Source of the DNA: an uncultured SAR324 cluster bacterium
GTDB taxonomy: Bacteria > SAR324 > NAC60-12
Reading direction: 5' to 3'
Length of the DNA stretch: 64,000 nt
Assembly: GCA_905182865.1 (NCBI GenBank)
Contig: CAJJCY010000004.1
Span: forward strand, 620,001 to 684,000
Shown: in pieces, positions 43,909 to 52,694 of the stretch
Layout: the number at the start of each line of letters is the position of its first letter
Numbering within the stretch: position 1 is the first letter of the stretch
The notes under the pieces: generated by a model
What the model was told of the DNA's origin: nothing
The model's database searches: none
Seen by the model: the letters and a program-made list of their open reading frames with translations, nothing else
Translations under genes and position numbers: made by a program

Positions 43909-44316
43909 CTAAACTCGCAGTTGAACCGAAAGAAATGATACCACTTGTTGATGAGAGTTTCCTGCGCTAAGTTCCAGATGATTGTTCAGCGATAATGCAT
44001 TTGACCCGGTAAGTAACTGTTCACCGGAAGCATCGAGAGTAAGCGGATCATTAACTATCAGTGGCATCGAAATGGTCAGCGCCGAACCGTTGAGGTCCAG
44101 TGAACCGATTCCAGTAGAGGCTGAGTTTCCTAGAGTTGCATCTGCCTGCAGAATCAGGCGAGTATCATTGTCCGTTACAGTTCCCGCCAGGTTCAAATCT
44201 CCACCTAATTTGAGCAGTCCTCCTGAAAGATCAAGTTCATTGTTGTTGCGGGAAATGGTAGTTCCTGTGCCTGTGCTTAATGTTCCGGTAATCGCAAAAT
44301 CACTTCGCAATGCCAA
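43909..44316 (-). CDS. Giant-protein segment (135 residues)
   Basis: It encodes ALRSDFAITGTLSTGTGTTI, LDLSGGLLKLGGDLNLAGTV and SLNNHLELSAGN, then leaves the frame at GTTTCCTGCGCTAAG (43950). Confidence 0.5.
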   Translation of the reverse strand: MALRSDFAITGTLSTGTGTTISRNNNELDLSGGLLKLGGDLNLAGTVTDNDTRLILQADATLGNSASTGIGSLDLNGSALTISMPLIVNDPLTLDASGEQLLTGSNALSLNNHLELSAGNSHQQVVSFLSVQLRV

Positions 44317-44569
44317 TGCAGTTCCAGGTACAGTCTAGCTCTGAGCTGTTATCAACAGTGCCGCCCAGTGTCAATGTTCCGCCGGTGGAATCAATGAGGG
44401 AGTTGTTTTGCAGGGTAAGTGCTCCCTGCAGATTTAAATCAGCACCCTGGGTATGTAAGGTACCAGCATTGAGAGTAAGCGCATCAAGCAGTTTCAGGTC
44501 TGAGGTTGCACTGCCTAGCGTCAAGTGTATTGCCATTGTGCTCAAGGGCCTTAAAGGTTTTTTCTCCAT
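44300..44569 (-). CDS. Giant-protein segment (89 residues)
   Basis: It encodes HLTLGSATSDLKLLDALTLN and LQGALTLQNNSLIDSTGGTL. The shift to the next segment is near 44335 (TACAGTCTAGCTC). Confidence 0.4.
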   Translation of the reverse strand: MEKKPLRPLSTMAIHLTLGSATSDLKLLDALTLNAGTLHTQGADLNLQGALTLQNNSLIDSTGGTLTLGGTVDNSSELDCTWNCIGIAK

Positions 44570-44912
44570 TGAACGTCAGAGTCACATCATCAAGCAAATG
44601 AAGGACAGAAGTGTTATTTGAGGTCAGCGTTCCGCTTCCTGCAGAAAGATTATCACTCAATTTTAGTGTTGTTCCGCTCACATCCAAAGTTGCATTGTTT
44701 ATAGTTCCACCCTGGGTAAGAGAGAATGTTCCAGCTGTGGAAGTGATGGATCCCGGCTGTGAGCTGGAGGGGATATGGCAGGATCAAATCTGCAGCATTT
44801 GTGATGAGCTGTGAACTCCGAATTGTCAACCGCAAGTGTTGAGTGTATTGTCAGGTCTGTTGCTGCTGAGCCAAGCGTGAGCGTAAAGGCGTTCAAATCC
44901 AGACCACCAATT

Positions 44913-45392
44913 TCAAGTGGAGCAGAACGGGTAATACTGGTATTGAGCATTCAGTGCCAAAGATGTAGCATTGTCGGTCTGTACTGCACCAAAGTCACTG
45001 TATGTTCCGCCAAGCCCAAGAGTACCTCCAGTCATTCCGATTGTGTATGAACCAGGATTAATGGTAGTGTTTCTCAAACCCAGGGTGCTGTCGTTTGTCA
45101 TTCCAACGTTTCCGGCAAGCGTCAATGAAGAGTCAAACAGTTGTAACTCACTGCCGGAGATTGCTGCTCCTGAGTTCAGTGCAACCGAACCGCCGGTCAA
45201 GAGCAGACTTGCATTGTCCAGCGCAACACTTCCATTGAATGTTAGTGATCCTGCACTGGATTCGATTGTGCCGTTATCTTCAAGAGTGGCCGAGCCATTA
45301 AGTGTCAGGCTTCCCGCTTGAGTATCTACTGATTCTGATGCTCCAACAGTAAACGGATTACTCAACGTCAGGTGAGTTGAAGAGCTGTTCAA
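44913..45392 (-). CDS. Giant-protein segment (159 residues)
   Basis: It encodes LTLSNPFTVGASESVDTQAG, SLTFNGSVALDNASLLLTGG and NTTINPGSYTIGMTGGTLGL. The adjacent short open pieces at 44484-44687 and 44699-44950 (PLEIGGLDLNAFTLTLGSAA) belong to the same run in other frames. Confidence 0.5.
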   Translation of the reverse strand: MNSSSTHLTLSNPFTVGASESVDTQAGSLTLNGSATLEDNGTIESSAGSLTFNGSVALDNASLLLTGGSVALNSGAAISGSELQLFDSSLTLAGNVGMTNDSTLGLRNTTINPGSYTIGMTGGTLGLGGTYSDFGAVQTDNATSLALNAQYQYYPFCST

Positions 45393-45471
45393 GGTCAGCC
45401 CTTGAGAGTTTAACTCCAGCGTTGGAATGGTAAATACGGCATTGCTGGTAAAGCTGGATGCAGCCTGGAGC

Positions 45472-46293
45472 TCAAGTAGTGGAACTGCTGCTTGAGCTTA
45501 TTGTTCCATCTCCGACATTCAGTGTTCCTGTAAATTCTACTGTGCTTCCTGAAAAGTCAAATATAGCTCCACTCCCAAGTGTCAAGCCCTGCGGCAATGA
45601 CAAAGTTCCGCCAGTGGAACTCAGTTTGCCATCTGCCAGATTCAGTACAGAAGCAGATTGAAGCGTTAAATCTGCATCTCCAGTCAGTATCTGGGAAGAA
45701 GAATTGTCGAAAGTTACTGCGCTAGTAACCGTCATGTCACTTGTCCCTGAACCAAGCGTCAATGCTTTATTTTGAAGATTGATGCTGCCAAGGGTGAACG
45801 CAGAACCACGGGTAAGTGTTGCATCTGCAGTTAGAAGCAGCCCTGTGTTTGCGCTCGTGGATACATTATCAAGTACCAGACCAGTTCCCAGCTGCATTTG
45901 GACACCAGTGCCGGTTAAATCCAGGGTACCGTTCAGCTGCAGGGTTGGATCTGTCCCGCTGGTCGTTAAATTATCACCAACTGTTAAATCATCACTCAAA
46001 ACCAAGGTTGCACTCTTCAAGGTCAATCCTGCAACAGATCCTCCGGAAACAAAATCCAGGGTTCCACTGCTGACTTCCAGTTCTCCGCCTGAAACATTAA
46101 TTGCTTTTTCAAACTTCAGCTTTCCTGCACCGCTCGAAGACAGGGTACTTCCTCCCAGGGCCAGGGTACCGGTCTGGTTAAGGACCAGGGAATAACTTTG
46201 GGGAACAATTATCTCAGAACTTGCAGTAACACTTACGGTACCAGTCAGGTCCCGGTTGCTGTCAACACGGAATTTACCTCCGGCCAGTTTCAT
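45472..46293 (-). CDS. Giant-protein segment (273 residues)
   Basis: It encodes KLAGGKFRVDSNRDLTGTVS, VSGGELEVSSGTLDFVSGGS, FTLGSINLQNKALTLGSGTS and a closing GTLNVGDGTISSSSSS. Confidence 0.6.
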   Translation of the reverse strand: MKLAGGKFRVDSNRDLTGTVSVTASSEIIVPQSYSLVLNQTGTLALGGSTLSSSGAGKLKFEKAINVSGGELEVSSGTLDFVSGGSVAGLTLKSATLVLSDDLTVGDNLTTSGTDPTLQLNGTLDLTGTGVQMQLGTGLVLDNVSTSANTGLLLTADATLTRGSAFTLGSINLQNKALTLGSGTSDMTVTSAVTFDNSSSQILTGDADLTLQSASVLNLADGKLSSTGGTLSLPQGLTLGSGAIFDFSGSTVEFTGTLNVGDGTISSSSSSTT

Positions 46294-46298
46294 GTCTC

Positions 46299-46541
46299 CT
46301 AAATATTCTCCGCTGCCTGAAATTTGCAGATCTGCATTATTGTTTGCAGTGTTATTGGACCATTGATCGTTTTATTTGCTGCAATATCAAGAAAGCTGGT
46401 TGCAGTCAGGTCAAAGCTTCCCAAGGTCGCAGACTCCACAACTTGAATCCCTTTGCCGGAAGTAGCGTTGTCAGTTGCATTAACATTTCCAATTGTTACA
46501 ATACCTTCCAGGGAAAGCAGACTGTCTGCATTATTCAACAC
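46299..46541 (-). CDS. Giant-protein segment (80 residues)
   Basis: It encodes SLLSLEGIVTIGNVNATDNA and VESATLGSFDLTATSFLDIA. It shifts near 46350 (TGTTTGCAGTGTTATTG). Confidence 0.4.
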   Translation of the reverse strand: MLNNADSLLSLEGIVTIGNVNATDNATSGKGIQVVESATLGSFDLTATSFLDIAANKTINGPITLQTIMQICKFQAAENI

Positions 46542-46662
46542 CAGGGCATTTGAGTTGTTGAAAGTTCCTCCGCCACTCAGCGTAAGTTTATTTGCTCCTA
46601 GATTAAGCGATGCTCCCGAATAAGTAAGAGTCTGTCCGGAGGCAACTTCAATAGTTGCATTA

Positions 46663-47091
46663 TCATATTGCGTGATATCTCCGGAAATTGTGGGAGAACC
46701 GCTGGCTTTGAGAGTACAGCCCTCCAGCCTGACTGGTCCGGAAATAGTTCCGCTGCCTGTTAAATCCAGGACACTGTCTTCGACCGCTCAAGTACAATCG
46801 GGCTGTCTCCGAAGCATTGCTGAATGTTCCTGCTCCCCCTATTGCAAGAGTATGTGCACCAACTGTCAGGTTTCCACCGGAATAGCTCAGTGTTGTGCCT
46901 GCAGCTGGAATGGAAACAGTGGCATTGTCTGCAACACTTATTGTACCCGAAACCTCGAGGTTTGCTCCTGCCTCCAGTGTGCCTTCCAGGTTAAGGGCAC
47001 TGCCCAAAGTTCCGGTGCCGCTCAGGGTGAGAGTTTTGTTTGCTGCAACTTCTGTTGATCCCGAAAGCGTCTTTCCGCTGGCAATATTCAA
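46663..47091 (-). CDS. Giant-protein segment (142 residues)
   Basis: It encodes NIASGKTLSGSTEVAANKTL and SYSGGNLTVGAHTLAIGGAG, a paralogue of the 34660-35103 unit. The last third is a shifted reading from CTTCGACCGCTCAAG (46780) on. Confidence 0.5.
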   Translation of the reverse strand: MNIASGKTLSGSTEVAANKTLTLSGTGTLGSALNLEGTLEAGANLEVSGTISVADNATVSIPAAGTTLSYSGGNLTVGAHTLAIGGAGTFSNASETARLYLSGRRQCPGFNRQRNYFRTSQAGGLYSQSQRFSHNFRRYHAI

Positions 47092-47369
47092 TTTAGTGTC
47101 TGCCGTACTTTTAAGTCTACTGATGGTTCGAGAGGCATTAACCTTGACACTCCTTTGCCGGTATTGCTGCTGCAGTAACCTGGCTGCCTCAATGTTCCAG
47201 TGCCATTGAGTTTGAGCAGGCCAGCGGCATTATTCACAACTATTCCGGATGCATTAGCAGGAAAAGCGATGGTTCCAGCACCCTCAAGCGTCAATTGATA
47301 ACTTTCAGTGCTAATCGTGCCATTATCAAAAGTAAGGGTCTTGCCGGAATGCAACATCAATAGTGGCAT
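47088..47369 (-). CDS. Giant-protein segment (93 residues)
   Basis: It encodes SGKTLTFDNGTISTESYQLT and GAGTIAFPANASGIVVNNAA. It is the unit preceding 46663-47091 with shifts on both sides. Confidence 0.4.
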   Translation of the reverse strand: MPLLMLHSGKTLTFDNGTISTESYQLTLEGAGTIAFPANASGIVVNNAAGLLKLNGTGTLRQPGYCSSNTGKGVSRLMPLEPSVDLKVRQTLN

Positions 47370-47498
47370 TACCCGCCTGCGTCACTGCTCCTGAAATTGT
47401 CAGTGAATTATCTGCATCAAGAACTCCGCCGTTCATGGAAATATTAGATGCAAGCGTCCCATTATCAGCTAACTGTACTGTTCCGCCAGTGTTCACAG

Positions 47499-48395
47499 TT
47501 ATGCCTCCTGAGAGGCTCTTTCCTCAGTAATGGAAACTGGTGTCAGGTTACTGACCGACAGGCTGGTAATCGTAGTATCATTATCGATCTTCAGACCCAG
47601 ACTGTCTGCAGACGTGATTACTTTTGCTACACTGATTTCAGAAAGTTTTAGTTTACCGCCTGCTCCCAGATTGAGGTCGTTGGTGTTTTGTAGTTGACCG
47701 CTTCCGCCTAACGTAAGTATTTTGCCCAGCGAAACCTCTGCTCCCGAATAGTTCAGGATACTTCCACTGTTGAAATAAATCTCTGAATCTGCCGTGCAGC
47801 GTAAGATTGCGATGTAAGTCCAAAGGTCTGTGATCCAGTAGTTTCTACCAATTTTTAATACTCCGCCATTGAGAGTAATGTTGCCAATGGCCAAATTACC
47901 TGGATTTTTCCAGGTCAGCTCTCCATTTGTATCAAGCTTTAATCCGCCGCTCAGGGCAAGTGACGTATTATTATCCCAGGTGATTTGCTCATTTGCATTG
48001 TCCAGCACAAGCTGCTCTGCAACTGTGAATGATGATACAGATTGGAGATTGAGCGTCTTGTCTTCAAGACGCAGTTCATCGACTGTAAAAGCAGCATCGC
48101 TCCCGAGACTGAGGTTACTCAGCAGTTCCAGGTCTGTTCCGCTCAGTGTTAGACTGCCGCCTGTATTACTGAAACTCCCGCCAAGTGCAAGGGTGCTGTT
48201 CTGCAAATTAACTGTTCCACCACTGATTGATAGTCCCTCGCCAAAGGTAAATGTTCCGCCTGTCGAAGAAATTGTGGTACCGCTACTTAAACTAGGAATA
48301 CCGCCCACTACAGTCAGGTCGGCTGTTTGCGTCGCCAGGGTTCCAGGAGGTAAACCTGAATCCGTTCCATTATCACTTGAGTGACCGAGATTCAA
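47499..48395 (-). CDS. Giant-protein segment (298 residues)
   Basis: It opens with GLPPGTLATQTADLTVVGGI, continues TFGEGLSISGGTVNLQNSTL and SAEIYFNSG-like strands, and ends VSNLTPVSITEE. The part from 48100 on is the start of the large duplication A. Confidence 0.6.
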   Translation of the reverse strand: MNLGHSSDNGTDSGLPPGTLATQTADLTVVGGIPSLSSGTTISSTGGTFTFGEGLSISGGTVNLQNSTLALGGSFSNTGGSLTLSGTDLELLSNLSLGSDAAFTVDELRLEDKTLNLQSVSSFTVAEQLVLDNANEQITWDNNTSLALSGGLKLDTNGELTWKNPGNLAIGNITLNGGVLKIGRNYWITDLWTYIAILRCTADSEIYFNSGSILNYSGAEVSLGKILTLGGSGQLQNTNDLNLGAGGKLKLSEISVAKVITSADSLGLKIDNDTTITSLSVSNLTPVSITEERASQEA

Positions 48396-48525
48396 GCGTC
48401 AAATCCGTTGTGGCAGAACCAAGCGTAAAAGTAGAGTTGTCAAGATCCAAACCACCTAAGGTGAAGCCCTGCGTTTCGGGTTACCGTTGCATCTTCTCCC
48501 AGTTTGAATGTTGTCAGGTTATCGG

Positions 48526-48996
48526 TCAGTACCTTATCCAGCACCACACAGTACCACCAAGTTCCAGTCGTGCCTCCGGAGAGATCAAGATTAGAGTGCC
48601 CAGGTCCCAGGTGGTGCTGCCATTTGTTTTGAGAGTACCAGGAACGGCGTAGGCAGATCCAATTTTGAAAGTGGCATTTCTGGCGTTTATGGTTCCATTG
48701 TCAGTGCCGCCCTGCTGGAACTCCAGTTTACCGCCGCCGCTTGCGTCAAGCGTGGATCCAGGTGAGATATCTGCGCTGCTCTCAAAAATAAGATCTGCAC
48801 CCTGGGTGCTCAGTGTTTCGCTGCCGGAAAGGGCAAATGCATTTTCAATTGTCAGGTCGCTTGTTGCTGAAGCCAGCTCGAAGTCATGACCGTTGGTCTG
48901 CAAGCTTGCCAAACTCAGCGCCACTGTGCTGGAGAGGGATGCATTGTCTGTTGTTAATGAAATGCTTGTGATTGGTGCTGGTCCAGGTGTCTGCAA
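48526..48996 (-). CDS. Giant-protein segment, block A
   Basis: It encodes SLASLQTNGHDFELASATSD and DISPGSTLDASGGGKLEFQQ. The counterpart is 56278-56643. Confidence 0.5.
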   Translation of the reverse strand: MQTPGPAPITSISLTTDNASLSSTVALSLASLQTNGHDFELASATSDLTIENAFALSGSETLSTQGADLIFESSADISPGSTLDASGGGKLEFQQGGTDNGTINARNATFKIGSAYAVPGTLKTNGSTTWDLGTLILISPEARLELGGTVWCWIRY

Positions 48997-49252
48997 CTGC
49001 TAAGCTGCCTCCCAGGTTAAGAGTGGTGTTTGAGGTACTGAATGAGGCTCCGCTTGCTAATGTTGCTCCGCTGGGCAGGCTCAGGGTTCCGCCAGTAGAG
49101 GAGAGGGTTCCTGCAGTTACACTGATTCCACCGTTGAGAGACAAATCAGCTGCCCCTGTCACTATCTGCTCTCCTGCAGCATCCAGGGTCACCGGCTGTG
49201 CTATGCTCAATCCTGCCATTGCATTATCGAGCGTCAAAGCAAAATTAGCCAA
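48884..49252 (-). CDS. Giant-protein segment, block A
   Basis: It encodes FALTLDNAMAGLSIAQPVTL and NTTLNLGGSLAVADTWTST, then shifts at GCTTGTGATTGGTG (48965); block B reads GCTTGTATTGGTG there and stays open (52613-53614). Confidence 0.5.
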   Translation of the reverse strand: MANFALTLDNAMAGLSIAQPVTLDAAGEQIVTGAADLSLNGGISVTAGTLSSTGGTLSLPSGATLASGASFSTSNTTLNLGGSLAVADTWTSTNHKHFINNRQCIPLQHSGAEFGKLADQRS

Positions 49253-49283
49253 GTCAAGTGTGCCGACAGACAGGGAGGCGTTG

Positions 49284-49868
49284 TCATCTAATAGTTGAAT
49301 TTGCTGCCAAGCGGAGGGTGGTGGAATTGTCCGGAAGCACTCCGCCTAAATCTTGTACTCCTTCTACTTCCAGGATCCCTCCTGAGAGCGTCAGTGCATT
49401 AGCGTTTGTTGTGAACGTCGTCCCATTTGTCTTCAGAGTTGCACCGGTAAGTGACAAGGCATTTTCAAGTACCAATGTTGTGCCTGGAAGAGAAACAACT
49501 GAACCAGTAGAAGTTCCTCCTGATTTCAATGTGATTGTTCCGCCGGAAGAGTTCAGTGATGCATTGTCTGTTAATGCCAATGCACCAGAGAGGGTCAGGC
49601 TTCCTGCTCCTGTTTCCAGGGCAATCCCAGACAAAGCAAGAGCATCATTTACTTTCAGGTGAGTCGAAGCAGAACCCAGGCTCAATACATTGCCGTTGAA
49701 ATTAACATCTCCAAAGGAAACAGGAGCACTTGAGGAAAGTGTAGTTGCTGCCTGCAGATCCAGCATGGAACTGTTGTCGCTACTGCTGAATGTACCGCTG
49801 CTCAGGTCCAGGGCCCCGCTGACACTCAAGGTACTGCCTGTGACATCAAGTGCTCCTGAAGCACCCAA
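49284..49868 (-). CDS. Giant-protein segment, block A
   Basis: It encodes TGSTLSVSGALDLSSGTFSS and GTFTTNANALTLSGGILEVE. It is cut at its start by one extra C (GCACCCAAGGGTCAGG, 49860) relative to block B (GCACCAAGGGTCAGG), where the frame is continuous. Confidence 0.55.
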   Translation of the reverse strand: MGASGALDVTGSTLSVSGALDLSSGTFSSSDNSSMLDLQAATTLSSSAPVSFGDVNFNGNVLSLGSASTHLKVNDALALSGIALETGAGSLTLSGALALTDNASLNSSGGTITLKSGGTSTGSVVSLPGTTLVLENALSLTGATLKTNGTTFTTNANALTLSGGILEVEGVQDLGGVLPDNSTTLRLAANSTIR

Positions 49869-51294
49869 GGGTCAGGCCGCCAGAAAAAGACAGGGTCCCT
49901 CCAGTGGAAGTGATGGATCCGGATGTGAGTGACAATGCCTTCCCGAGGGTCAAGTTTACATTTTTTGTCTCAATGGCCGAACTGACGTTATCCATCGTCA
50001 GCGTGTTCGGAAGTGTCAGTCCCTTACTTCCTGTACCAAGAGTGAGCCTGTTGCCGCCAAGATCAAGCGTGCCAAAGGTCATATTGTCGCTGCTCGTGAT
50101 CTCTGTGTTACCGCTTAACTTGAAAGCCGTATTTGCGCCTGTGGTAAACTGATCTAAATTCAATGTTCCCCCGCTGGACTCAAGTGTTCCTGCGCTGAGG
50201 TCTACCGTTCCTCCCAAGCCACTCCAGTAGGTTCCGCTATTAACAACCAGCGTTCCTGCAAAACTCAATGCAGATCCTAGTTGCAGACTTGAGTGGCTTA
50301 CGTCCAACCTGCCTGTTGATCCTACTGTTCCTCCTCCAATCAGGTTCAGGATACCCCCGCCCTGCCGAAGCTCTCCATCAAGTGTCAAGGCTCCTCCAAT
50401 TTGTACTTGACCAATGCCCGATGAAAGTATCCCTCCGTTATTCAGGGCCAATCCACTGCTTATAGTCACCGAGCCGTTGTCAGATGAAAGTGTGCCTCCG
50501 TTGTCAATCGTCAAGGTACTGCTCAATGACAGATTACTCGCGCCGCTATTGATCGATTCGCCAGTTCCGATGCTCTGTGCTCCATTGAGCGTCATATTAT
50601 CCACGTTCAGAGTCAGTGCATTACCGTTCAGGTCAGGACTGGCCCAGGTAACTGATCCGCTTTGGGAAAGAGTCGTGTCTCCTTCCAGCATCACTGAAGA
50701 GCCTGAGTCAAACGTGAAATTACTGCTGCCTGTAAGTGAAACTGTTCCCGAAGGCTTGAAAGTGGAAGAAGTGAAATCAAGTGAACTGTCGTTGATAGTT
50801 GCACCACTTTGCAAAATCAACTCGCCGCTGTTCTTAACACTAAGTGTGCTGCCATTATCAAAAGTGGGTGAACTTTGAAAGTTCAGATTAGCACTGTTCA
50901 GGGTGATATTATCTCCACCGAATTGGGCTGTACCTCCAACAGTGAGGCTCATGTTATCAACACCAAAAGAGACTCCGGAAGAACTTCCTGCCTGGCTCAG
51001 GACAAGATTTCCTACTGTGCTTGTTCCTGAATCTGTACGTGATATTCCTCCGGATGAGTTAATTTGAAGAGTTGTAGCATTATCCGTTGTAATGCCGTCC
51101 AGGCCATGACTACCTGCCAGTTCAAGCTTTCCGCCTGAGAGATTTGCAGTTGCATTGTTTGCTAAATTGATAGTTGCACCATTGTTCAAATCCAGGGTTC
51201 CTGCAACTGCCAGGTTTCCTAGCAGACTAAGGTTGCCCTGCTCTCCAACTTCAATCAATCCATTTGCTCCAACACTTCCTCCGGCAAGGCTCAA
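49846..51294 (-). CDS. Giant-protein segment, block A (482 residues)
   Basis: The longest copy of this repeat block: VGANGLIEVGEQGNLSLLGN, SSGVSFGVDNMSLTVGGTAQ, VTWASPDLNGNALTLNVDN, SSDNMTFGTLDLGGNRLTLG. It serves as the reference for the broken equivalents at 54601-55989 and 57567-58990. Confidence 0.65.
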   Translation of the reverse strand: MSLAGGSVGANGLIEVGEQGNLSLLGNLAVAGTLDLNNGATINLANNATANLSGGKLELAGSHGLDGITTDNATTLQINSSGGISRTDSGTSTVGNLVLSQAGSSSGVSFGVDNMSLTVGGTAQFGGDNITLNSANLNFQSSPTFDNGSTLSVKNSGELILQSGATINDSSLDFTSSTFKPSGTVSLTGSSNFTFDSGSSVMLEGDTTLSQSGSVTWASPDLNGNALTLNVDNMTLNGAQSIGTGESINSGASNLSLSSTLTIDNGGTLSSDNGSVTISSGLALNNGGILSSGIGQVQIGGALTLDGELRQGGGILNLIGGGTVGSTGRLDVSHSSLQLGSALSFAGTLVVNSGTYWSGLGGTVDLSAGTLESSGGTLNLDQFTTGANTAFKLSGNTEITSSDNMTFGTLDLGGNRLTLGTGSKGLTLPNTLTMDNVSSAIETKNVNLTLGKALSLTSGSITSTGGTLSFSGGLTLGCFRST

Positions 51295-51814
51295 TGTTCC
51301 GCCAAGGACCTCTATGTTTCCGTTCTCTAAAGTCTAAATTACCAAGTGAGACATTACCAGAGTCTGAACTGATAGTTGCATTGTCTTTCAGCGTTACGCT
51401 GCCGTTTATGCTGAGACTTGCCTGATTAGTTTCAATACCTACAACATGGCTGTTATTGTCCATCACTTCATCTGAAGAGGTGAGGATTGCTCCAGAATTT
51501 CCAACTGCCACGAAAGTTCCGTTTCCACGAGTGACTCGACTGAGATGATCTCCTATTCCAGAGATCCTGGAGGTCCATGAGTTTCCATCATTAGAGGTTA
51601 AGATGGTTCCATTTCCTCCCACTGTCACAAACGTATTGTTTCCGTAACTGACTCCTCGGAGATCTATTGATGTTCCAGAAGTTCTGGAGGTCCAATGTAC
51701 TTCCGTCAGAAGAGGTGAGGATGAGTTCCTGCAGAACCAACTGCCACGAATGTTCCGTTTGCTTGGGTGATTCCAATTAGAAAACTTGTTGTTCCAGAAG
51801 TCCTGGGGGTCCAT
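51251..51814 (-). CDS. Giant-protein segment: propeller blades then beta-helix
   Basis: From about residue 40: TSRTSGTSIDLRGVSYGNNT, VGGNGTILTSNDGNSWTSRI, GDHLSRVTRGNGTFVAVGNS, two to three propeller blades. Then SHVVGIETNQASLSINGSVT resumes the helix. The end after LGNLDFRERK is shifted (51325). Confidence 0.55.
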   Translation of the reverse strand: MDPQDFWNNKFSNWNHPSKRNIRGSWFCRNSSSPLLTEVHWTSRTSGTSIDLRGVSYGNNTFVTVGGNGTILTSNDGNSWTSRISGIGDHLSRVTRGNGTFVAVGNSGAILTSSDEVMDNNSHVVGIETNQASLSINGSVTLKDNATISSDSGNVSLGNLDFRERKHRGPWRNIEPCRRKCWSKWID

Positions 51815-52285
51815 GCGCTTCCATCTGAAGAGGTGAGGATTTTTCCTCCCTCACCCACTGCCACGAAGGTACCATCTCCGTAAGTAATTCCACTGAAAGC
51901 GTTTGTTGTTCCAGAAGTCCTTGAGGTCCATGTGGTTCCATCGGTTGAAGTGAGAATGGTTCCTGAATTACCCACTGCCACGAAAGTACCGTTTCCATAG
52001 GTGACGACTGTGAGAGTATTTGTTGTTCCTGAAGTCCTTGTGGTCCATGTGCTTCCATCGTGGAGGTGAGGATGGTTCCTGAATTACCAACGGCCACGAA
52101 GGTACCGTTTCCATAGGTAACGCCTTGGAAACGTTTGTTGTTCCAGAAGTCCTGGAGGTCCATGCGGATCCATCGGGTGAAGTGAGAATGGTTCCTGCAG
52201 ATACCCACTGCCACGAAAGTACCATTTCCACGGGTGACTCCTGTAAAATGGCTTGATCCAGAAGACTGATCGGTCCAAGAATTTC
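51480..52285 (-). repeat. Seven-blade propeller cassette inside the beta-helix region
   Basis: The motif GTFVAVG (CCACGAA(A/G)GT on the plus strand) recurs at about 51509, 51626, 51741, 51862, 51978, 52092 and 52210, spaced 114-121 bases: seven units of ~39 residues with pattern W-x-R-TSGT-x-x-F-x-G-V-T-Y-GNGTFVAVG-x-G-T-I-L-TSxDG. This matches YCF48/BNR-type blades. Seven units would close one propeller. Several are frameshifted. Confidence 0.75.
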
Positions 52286-52694
52286 CTGGATCGTAATGAT
52301 CTACAAAACCACTTGTCAGGGACTCTGCACTTGGCTGAAGAGAAACATTACCGCCAATGGTTAGATTTGAGCTGTTGTCACCGAGCACCATTCCCCAGCC
52401 GTTGGGTTCATATGTATCAAAGGTGACAGCACTTTGAGGTTCAAATTTAACATTTGCATTCAGGCGAAGAGTGCTTGCAGAAGTAGTCAGTGTTCCATTG
52501 CCAACATTATGGAACGGTCCTGAAAGAGATAAAACACTATTGCTCACGTCAAGTACACCCTCTTCCTGAAGATATCCGCCCTGCTCCAAAGTGAGTGTCC
52601 CGCCACCCATCTCTATTGTTCCTTTTTCAAGTATATTTGTTTCCTTAGAGTCACATCTACACCCTGGGCCAGGACCTTTCCGGTGCTTAGCCAA
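51777..52694 (-). CDS. Giant-protein segment: beta-helix then propeller start
   Basis: It encodes EMGGGTLTLEQGGYLQEEGV, SAVTFDTYEPNGWGMVLGDN, LTSGFVDHYDPGNSWTDQSS and SHFTGVTRGNGTFVAVG; it is then a shifted reading for most of the propeller. The first ~25 residues are also out of frame. Confidence 0.5.
   Translation of the reverse strand: MAKHRKGPGPGCRCDSKETNILEKGTIEMGGGTLTLEQGGYLQEEGVLDVSNSVLSLSGPFHNVGNGTLTTSASTLRLNANVKFEPQSAVTFDTYEPNGWGMVLGDNSSNLTIGGNVSLQPSAESLTSGFVDHYDPGNSWTDQSSGSSHFTGVTRGNGTFVAVGICRNHSHFTRWIRMDLQDFWNNKRFQGVTYGNGTFVAVGNSGTILTSTMEAHGPQGLQEQQILSQSSPMETVLSWQWVIQEPFSLQPMEPHGPQGLLEQQTLSVELLTEMVPSWQWVREEKSSPLQMEAHGPPGLLEQQVF

Larger units (their letters stand above)
48100..51330 (-). 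repeat. Large tandem duplication, block A
   Basis: It is collinear with block C (about 55790-59040, offset ~7.7 kb), and its middle is collinear with block B (about 53210-55690, offset ~4.36 kb). A 400-base stretch at 49258-49662 is translated identically on the opposite strand at 53620-54024, so the DNA is almost identical and the duplication is recent. Confidence 0.85.
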
